Below are positions 14,261-17,783 of a stretch of DNA of 17,783 bases, piece by piece (the stretch's first letter is position 1; each line of letters opens with the position of its first letter). The stretch comes from an uncultured cyanobacterium (GTDB lineage: Bacteria; Cyanobacteriota; Cyanobacteriia; PCC-6307; Cyanobiaceae). The notes under the pieces were generated by a model. The model did not search any database. It was not told the origin of the DNA and was given only the letters and a program-made list of their open reading frames with translations. The DNA lies in NCBI GenBank assembly GCA_903921295.1, contig CAIXOZ010000190.1:1-17783 (forward strand). Direction: 5' to 3'. Position numbers and translations under genes: made by a program.

Positions 14261-15568
14261 GTGACGCCGTCCACCGATCCCGCCCGTGCGCGGCCGCCTG
14301 CCGCGCCTCGCCAGGCGCTGATCTGGAGCCTGGCCACGGTGGGCAAATACTTCGAAGGCCTGATCGTGTTCATGGGGGCCCTGACCCTGCCCCTGATCAG
14401 CGCCGACTTCCAGCTGCAGGCCACCGGCCGGGGCTGGCTCGGCGCGGCGAGCCTCGGCGGCATCCTGGTGGGAGCCCTGCTGTTCGGGGCTCTGGCCGAC
14501 CGTCTGGGCAGGCGGCTGGTGTTCATCGGCGAGCTGATGCTGCTCTGCGGCGGGCTGCTGGCCGCATCTCTGAGCCAGGACGCCATCGGCCTCGGTCTGG
14601 CCCTGGTGGTGGTCGGGCTCGGGCTTGGAGCCGACTACCCCCTGGCCCATCTGGTGATCAGCGAGCACCTGCCCGCGGCCTGGCGGGGCCGGCTCGTGCT
14701 TGGAGCCTTCGCCTTCCAGGCCCTCGGAGCGATCAGCGGCATGGCCCTGGCCAGCGCCCTGCTGGAGCCCTGGGCCGCCGCAGCCGACTGGCGGCTGCTT
14801 TACCAGCTACCGCTGGTGCCGCTGCTGCTGCTGACGGCAGCCCGGCTGCGACTGCCGGAAAGTCCCGCCTGGGAGGGGCGGCAACGCCAGCAGACGGCGG
14901 CCGCTGCGACCGATCTGACAGCACTGTTTCAACCGCCCTGGCGGCGGGCCACCCTGCTGGCCACCGTGCCCTGGTTCCTCCAGGATCTGGCCACCTACGG
15001 GATTGGGCTCTCGCTGCCGCTGCTGCTGAGCGACCGTCTGGAGCTGAGCGACAGCGTCGCCTGGCGCAGCACCCTGGTGGAAGGGGGGCTGCTGCTCGGC
15101 ATCGGCGCCGCGATCCTGCTGACCGATCACTGGGGCCGGATTCCGCTCCAGATCGGTGGGTTCCTCGGCTGCGCTGCTGGCCTGCTCCTGGCTGCCAACG
15201 GCATCCGGCTTGGAGCCGAGGCCAGCACCGGCGTGGAGGCCTCGAGCGCCAGCCGGCTGCTGCTGCTGGGGCTGCTGCTGTTCCAGGTGATGACCAACCT
15301 CGGCCCGAACGCCCAGACCTATCTGCTGGCCGGGGAGCTCTTCCCGACCGGCCTGCGGGGCCTCGGGGCCGGTCTGGCGGCCGCAGCCGGCAAGGCGGGG
15401 GCGGTGCTGACGGCCCTGCTGGTGCCGCTGCTGCTGGAGCACTGGGGCCGCCAGGCCCTGCTGATTGCTCTGGCCACAAGCTCCCTGGCCGGGGCGCTGA
15501 TCACCTGGCTGCTGCGCATCGACACCCGCGGCGATCACCTCGAGCAGCTCGATCAGGCGCTGGAATGA
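14261..15568 (+). CDS. MFS transporter (sugar-porter/metabolite:proton symporter type)
   Basis: A 435-residue transporter with about twelve membrane helices. The MFS motif A GALADRLGRR lies at residues 76-86 between helices 2 and 3, GADYPLAHLVISEHLP in the helix 4-5 region, RLPESPAW before the central loop, and GELFPTGLRGLGAG in the second half. These are marks of the sugar-porter / metabolite:H+ symporter branch (PF00083). The substrate cannot be told. The frame is open back into gltS; I chose GTG 14261, which leaves a short polar N-tail before LIWSLATVGKYFEG, 92 bases after the gltS stop. No good ribosome binding site is seen, so the start is uncertain by tens of residues. The 3' end overlaps the aldolase gene by 16 bases, tail to tail. 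Confidence 0.88.
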   Translation: MTPSTDPARARPPAAPRQALIWSLATVGKYFEGLIVFMGALTLPLISADFQLQATGRGWLGAASLGGILVGALLFGALADRLGRRLVFIGELMLLCGGLLAASLSQDAIGLGLALVVVGLGLGADYPLAHLVISEHLPAAWRGRLVLGAFAFQALGAISGMALASALLEPWAAAADWRLLYQLPLVPLLLLTAARLRLPESPAWEGRQRQQTAAAATDLTALFQPPWRRATLLATVPWFLQDLATYGIGLSLPLLLSDRLELSDSVAWRSTLVEGGLLLGIGAAILLTDHWGRIPLQIGGFLGCAAGLLLAANGIRLGAEASTGVEASSASRLLLLGLLLFQVMTNLGPNAQTYLLAGELFPTGLRGLGAGLAAAAGKAGAVLTALLVPLLLEHWGRQALLIALATSSLAGALITWLLRIDTRGDHLEQLDQALE

Positions 15569-16266
15569 GCCTGGTAGAGCAGGCGGCGGAACTGCCGGTG
15601 CACAGCCGCCATCTGCTCAGGACTGAGCAGCGGCGGCTCGCCGATCTGAAGGGCCTGGAGATACATCCGGGCCAGGGTCTCGACTTCGATCGCCAGGCGC
15701 AGCGCCTGATCCAGGCTGGCGCCGACACTCACCTGGCCGTGCTGGGCCAGCAGACAGGCCTGACGCTCGTGCAGCGCCTGCACCGCCATCCCGGAAAGCT
15801 CAGGGGTGCCGAAGGTGGCATACGGGGCACAACGGATGTCATCGCCCCCCGCCACAGCGGTCATGTAGTGAAACGGCGGGATCCGGCGGCCATGGCAGGC
15901 CAGGGCGGTGGCATGAATCGAATGGCAGTGCAGCACGGCCTGCACATCGGAACGGCTGGCCAGGATGTCGGCGTGCAGCCGCCATTCCGACGAGGGGCGA
16001 CGGGTCTGTCGCATCGCACCGTCGGCGCCCGCCAGGGGTTGGCCAAGAAGATCCAGCGCCACCAGATCCGCGGGCTCCATCTGCTCATACGGCAGGGAGC
16101 TGGGGGTGATCAGCAACCCACCGGGGATGCGCAGCGAAAGATTGCCCGAGGTGCCCTGGTTGATGCCGCTGGCGTTCATCCGCCGCGCCACCGCCACCAG
16201 CTCCCGGCGCTCCTCAAGATCAGCGACTGCAGACACCGGCAATGGTCCAGAACCTGCCGTGATCAT
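15553..16266 (-). CDS. Class II aldolase/adducin family protein (sugar-phosphate aldolase or dehydratase)
   Basis: A 237-residue metalloenzyme of the FucA/AraD/MtnB superfamily. The phosphate-binding loop GTSGNLSLR lies at residues 38-46, and the metal ligands are in place: Glu94 in PSSEW takes the position of the acid residue, His113 and His115 in HCHSIHA bind zinc, and His176 in LLAQHG is the third histidine. Family members cleave or epimerise L-fuculose-, L-ribulose- or rhamnulose-phosphate, or dehydrate methylthioribulose-phosphate. The sequence alone does not pick one. ATG 16266 is the chosen start; a GTG at residue 11 is an alternative, and the frame remains open to 16386. It is divergent from the methyltransferase (87 bases) and its end overlaps the MFS gene by 16 bases. 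Confidence 0.9.
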   Translation of the reverse strand: MITAGSGPLPVSAVADLEERRELVAVARRMNASGINQGTSGNLSLRIPGGLLITPSSLPYEQMEPADLVALDLLGQPLAGADGAMRQTRRPSSEWRLHADILASRSDVQAVLHCHSIHATALACHGRRIPPFHYMTAVAGGDDIRCAPYATFGTPELSGMAVQALHERQACLLAQHGQVSVGASLDQALRLAIEVETLARMYLQALQIGEPPLLSPEQMAAVHRQFRRLLYQAHSSA

Positions 16267-16353
16267 GGCCCCAGCCGAACCAAACCCCGCCCAACACAGG
16301 GGCGACAACTGACTGGCAAGCTGGTCTGGGACTCGCCAGGGGCGCTGAGAGCA

Positions 16354-17535
16354 GTGGAACAGGCGAATGATGCGGTGCGCCAGCAATACGAGAACTGGCC
16401 CTATCCCCCACCGATCCGGAATCTCGACACCTGGCTACAGAACAACTGGCAATGGTTTGACCCCTGCCACGCGCACCGTCAGCTCTGGCCCGATCGAGCC
16501 CATGCTGAGGATCTTGAGATCCTGATCGCCGGTTGCGGCACCAACCAGGCCGCCATCTTTGCGTACAACAATCCCACGGCACGGGTGGTGGGATTGGACG
16601 TGTGCCAAGCCGGACTGGCCCATCATGCGTGGCTCAAAGAGCAATACAGGCTCAGCAATCTGGAGCTCCGGGAGCTGCCCATTGAAGCTGCGCACACGCT
16701 CAAGCAGGACTTTGATCTGATCGTCTGCACCGGCGTCCTGCATCATCTCGCTGATCCCGATGCCGGACTCAACGCCTTGGGCCAGCGGCTCAAAGCCGAC
16801 GGCTGCATCGCCCTGATGCTCTACGCCCGCTACGGGCGACTGGGGGTGGAACTGATGCAGACGCTGTTTGCCGAACTGAACCTGCAGAAAGACGCTTCAT
16901 CCCTGCGGATCATCCGCGACAGTTTCGCCTGCATCGATCCCCTGCACCCCCTGCGCAGCTATCTGGCGATCGCACCCGACCTTGATCACGACACCGGATT
17001 GATTGACACGTTCCTGAATGCACGTGAGCGCAGTTACAGCGTCAACGACTGCATGAATTTACTGACACATGCAGAACTGGTGTTTCAGGACTGGTTCTTC
17101 AAAGCGCCTTATCACCCCGTGATGGCCAGACCCTCCAGCAATACCCTGCTGGAGGCGATTGCTCAGCTGAGCCCCCCGCGGCAGTGGGCCGCCATGGAAC
17201 GGATTCAGTCGCGCAATGCCTGTCATTTCCTGCTGGCCTGCAAACCGGAGCGAGCGGCCGCAAGCTACCGCCTGGAGCCAGCAGGCCCAGCCGCGCAGAC
17301 CCTGGTGCCCTCCCTGCGCTGGCGCTGCCGCCTCGACGGCGGCACCTTGATCACACCGCACCTGCGGATCCGGCTGAGCGAGACTGAACAGGCCCTCGTG
17401 CTGGGCATGGATGGTCGCCGTTGCATCGGAGAACTGACCACCTCAGGCACGCTGGAGGACGCCAAGGCCGCGATTCAACGCCTGTGGCTCCTGGATGGCC
17501 TCGACCTGGCGCTGCCAGCAGCAGCCGGCCACTGA
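16354..17535 (+). CDS. Class I SAM-dependent methyltransferase with C-terminal PqqD-like winged-helix domain
   Basis: A 393-residue protein if started at GTG 16354. It opens with VRQQYENWPYPPP, a signature of a methyltransferase family found in cyanobacteria. The SAM-binding fold shows motif I ILIAGCGTN (residues 56-64), the acidic end of strand 2 in VVGLDV (Asp82), and DLIVCTGVLHHL (121-132). A helical middle region (about 165-300, DRSYSVxDC-like RSYSVNDC) follows. The last ~70 residues (about 325-390), with LSETEQALVLGMDGRRCIGEL, resemble the winged helix of PqqD, a fold used as leader-binding element in peptide-modifying enzymes. This last assignment is tentative. The acceptor substrate is unknown. 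The gene seems less GC-rich than its neighbours. No Shine-Dalgarno sequence decides the start; GTG 16375 is possible. Confidence 0.88.
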   Translation: MEQANDAVRQQYENWPYPPPIRNLDTWLQNNWQWFDPCHAHRQLWPDRAHAEDLEILIAGCGTNQAAIFAYNNPTARVVGLDVCQAGLAHHAWLKEQYRLSNLELRELPIEAAHTLKQDFDLIVCTGVLHHLADPDAGLNALGQRLKADGCIALMLYARYGRLGVELMQTLFAELNLQKDASSLRIIRDSFACIDPLHPLRSYLAIAPDLDHDTGLIDTFLNARERSYSVNDCMNLLTHAELVFQDWFFKAPYHPVMARPSSNTLLEAIAQLSPPRQWAAMERIQSRNACHFLLACKPERAAASYRLEPAGPAAQTLVPSLRWRCRLDGGTLITPHLRIRLSETEQALVLGMDGRRCIGELTTSGTLEDAKAAIQRLWLLDGLDLALPAAAGH

Positions 17536-17558
17536 TCAACCAGCGCTGGCCAGATCAG
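17532..17558. terminator. Nested inverted repeat spanning both stop codons of convergent genes
   Basis: CTGATC (17532-17537) pairs with GATCAG (17553-17558) around the perfect palindrome CCAGCGCTGG (17540-17549). The outer arms contain the methyltransferase stop (17533-17535) and the stop of the minus-strand glycine-rich ORF (17555-17557). It could act as a bidirectional terminator, but has no T-run on either side. Confidence 0.45.
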
Positions 17559-17749
17559 CCACCAGCACAGCCAGCACCCCCATTGCCACCGACGCCCCTC
17601 AGCGGCTCGCCCCCGAGCCAACCGGCAGAGCCGCCATTGCCCCCACAGCCACCATTGCCGCCCTTGCCGCCAGCCACGACACCCTCAAGATCGGGATCTT
17701 CAATCTCCTCGCTGCTGTCTTCAGCTGGGTTCTGGCAGGACTCGGACAC
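17555..17749 (-). CDS. Small Gly/Asn/Cys-rich ORF with double-glycine leader-like motif (candidate peptide precursor)
   Basis: A 64-residue ORF from GTG 17749 to TGA 17555-17557. The first 27 residues are acidic (VSESCQNPAEDSSEEIEDPD) and end LEGVVAGG, similar to the VAGG end of Nif11/prochlorosin-type leaders, though with one extra Val. The next 37 residues are rich in Gly with three GGNGG units, two Cys and one Trp: KGGNGGCGGNGGSAGW, then LGGEPLRGVGGNGGAGCAGG. An in-frame TAG at 17777-17779 limits upstream extension, so the leader is short for a Nif11 type. No good ribosome binding site is seen. It could be a modified-peptide precursor, a fragment of a glycine-rich surface protein, or a chance ORF on the complement of a Pro-rich stretch. 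I do not recognise a known family. Confidence 0.4.
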   Translation of the reverse strand: MSESCQNPAEDSSEEIEDPDLEGVVAGGKGGNGGCGGNGGSAGWLGGEPLRGVGGNGGAGCAGG

Positions 17750-17783
17750 GGGCCTGAAGCGCGGCAGACTGCTGTTCTAGGCC

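Noticed and set aside
15565..16353. A 5' extension of the methyltransferase frame across the aldolase gene.
   Set aside because: The encoded residues are a complement of the aldolase. The methyltransferase family starts just before VRQQYENWPYPPP.
17421..17780. A Pro-rich + strand ORF of 119 codons at the right edge.
   Set aside because: It starts inside the methyltransferase gene in another frame and has no family features. The minus strand gives a more structured peptide, though that too is uncertain.

Overview
The window looks like a chromosomal segment of a GC-rich picocyanobacterium of the Synechococcus/Cyanobium type. The support is direct: photosystem II protein PsbX, a Ycf66 protein, a Ycf19/YggT protein, a high-light-inducible (HLIP) protein and a DUF3747 protein sit close together, the coding sequence is GC-rich, and the cyanobacterial palindrome GCGATCGC (HIP1) occurs at least five times. 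From memory, the order accC - yggT - psbX - ycf66 - hli - SbmA-like ABC transporter - HIT recurs in marine and freshwater Synechococcus, so the left half is mostly core genome. No transposase, integrase, tRNA, rRNA or CRISPR array was seen.

Layout. 1-502 is the end of accC (+). 614-967 is yggT (-) and is divergent from psbX (1046-1168, +). Next on + are ycf66 (1357-2343) and two overlapping lipoprotein genes with TolB-like beta-propeller repeats (2333-2890 and 2887-3399). They meet a minus-strand group that reads, in transcription order, HIT (6605-6261), a large ABC transporter (6204-3851) and an HLIP gene overlapping its stop (3858-3586). The transporter frame is broken at an 8-G tract (5629-5636). 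On + follows comM (6729-8342), then a 327-base gene-free stretch rich in hairpins. A minus-strand run reads def (10686-10081), a two-helix membrane peptide (10035-9838), a secreted DUF3747 protein (9782-8886) and rpsU (8840-8670). Divergent from def, on +, are an S9-family peptidase (10741-12720), a GltS-type symporter overlapping it (12717-14168) and an MFS transporter (14261-15568). The MFS gene converges with a class II aldolase (16266-15553, -). Divergent from the aldolase is a SAM methyltransferase with a PqqD-like tail (16354-17535, +). A Gly/Asn/Cys-rich small ORF (17749-17555, -) converges on it.

How they fit together. Most genes are housekeeping or photosynthetic: fatty-acid synthesis, PSII assembly and light stress, N-terminal protein maturation, ribosome and membrane transport. 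The S9 peptidase next to a GltS-like symporter and an MFS carrier suggests, by inference, peptide and amino-acid scavenging.

The places most worth a second look are three. First, the G8 frameshift in the ABC transporter. Second, the two adjacent three-repeat lipoproteins, which could make one six-bladed propeller. Third, the right edge, where a methyltransferase with a possible leader-binding (PqqD-like) domain faces a glycine-rich ORF with a double-glycine leader-like motif. This third pair is a speculative candidate for an undescribed peptide-modification (RiPP) cassette.
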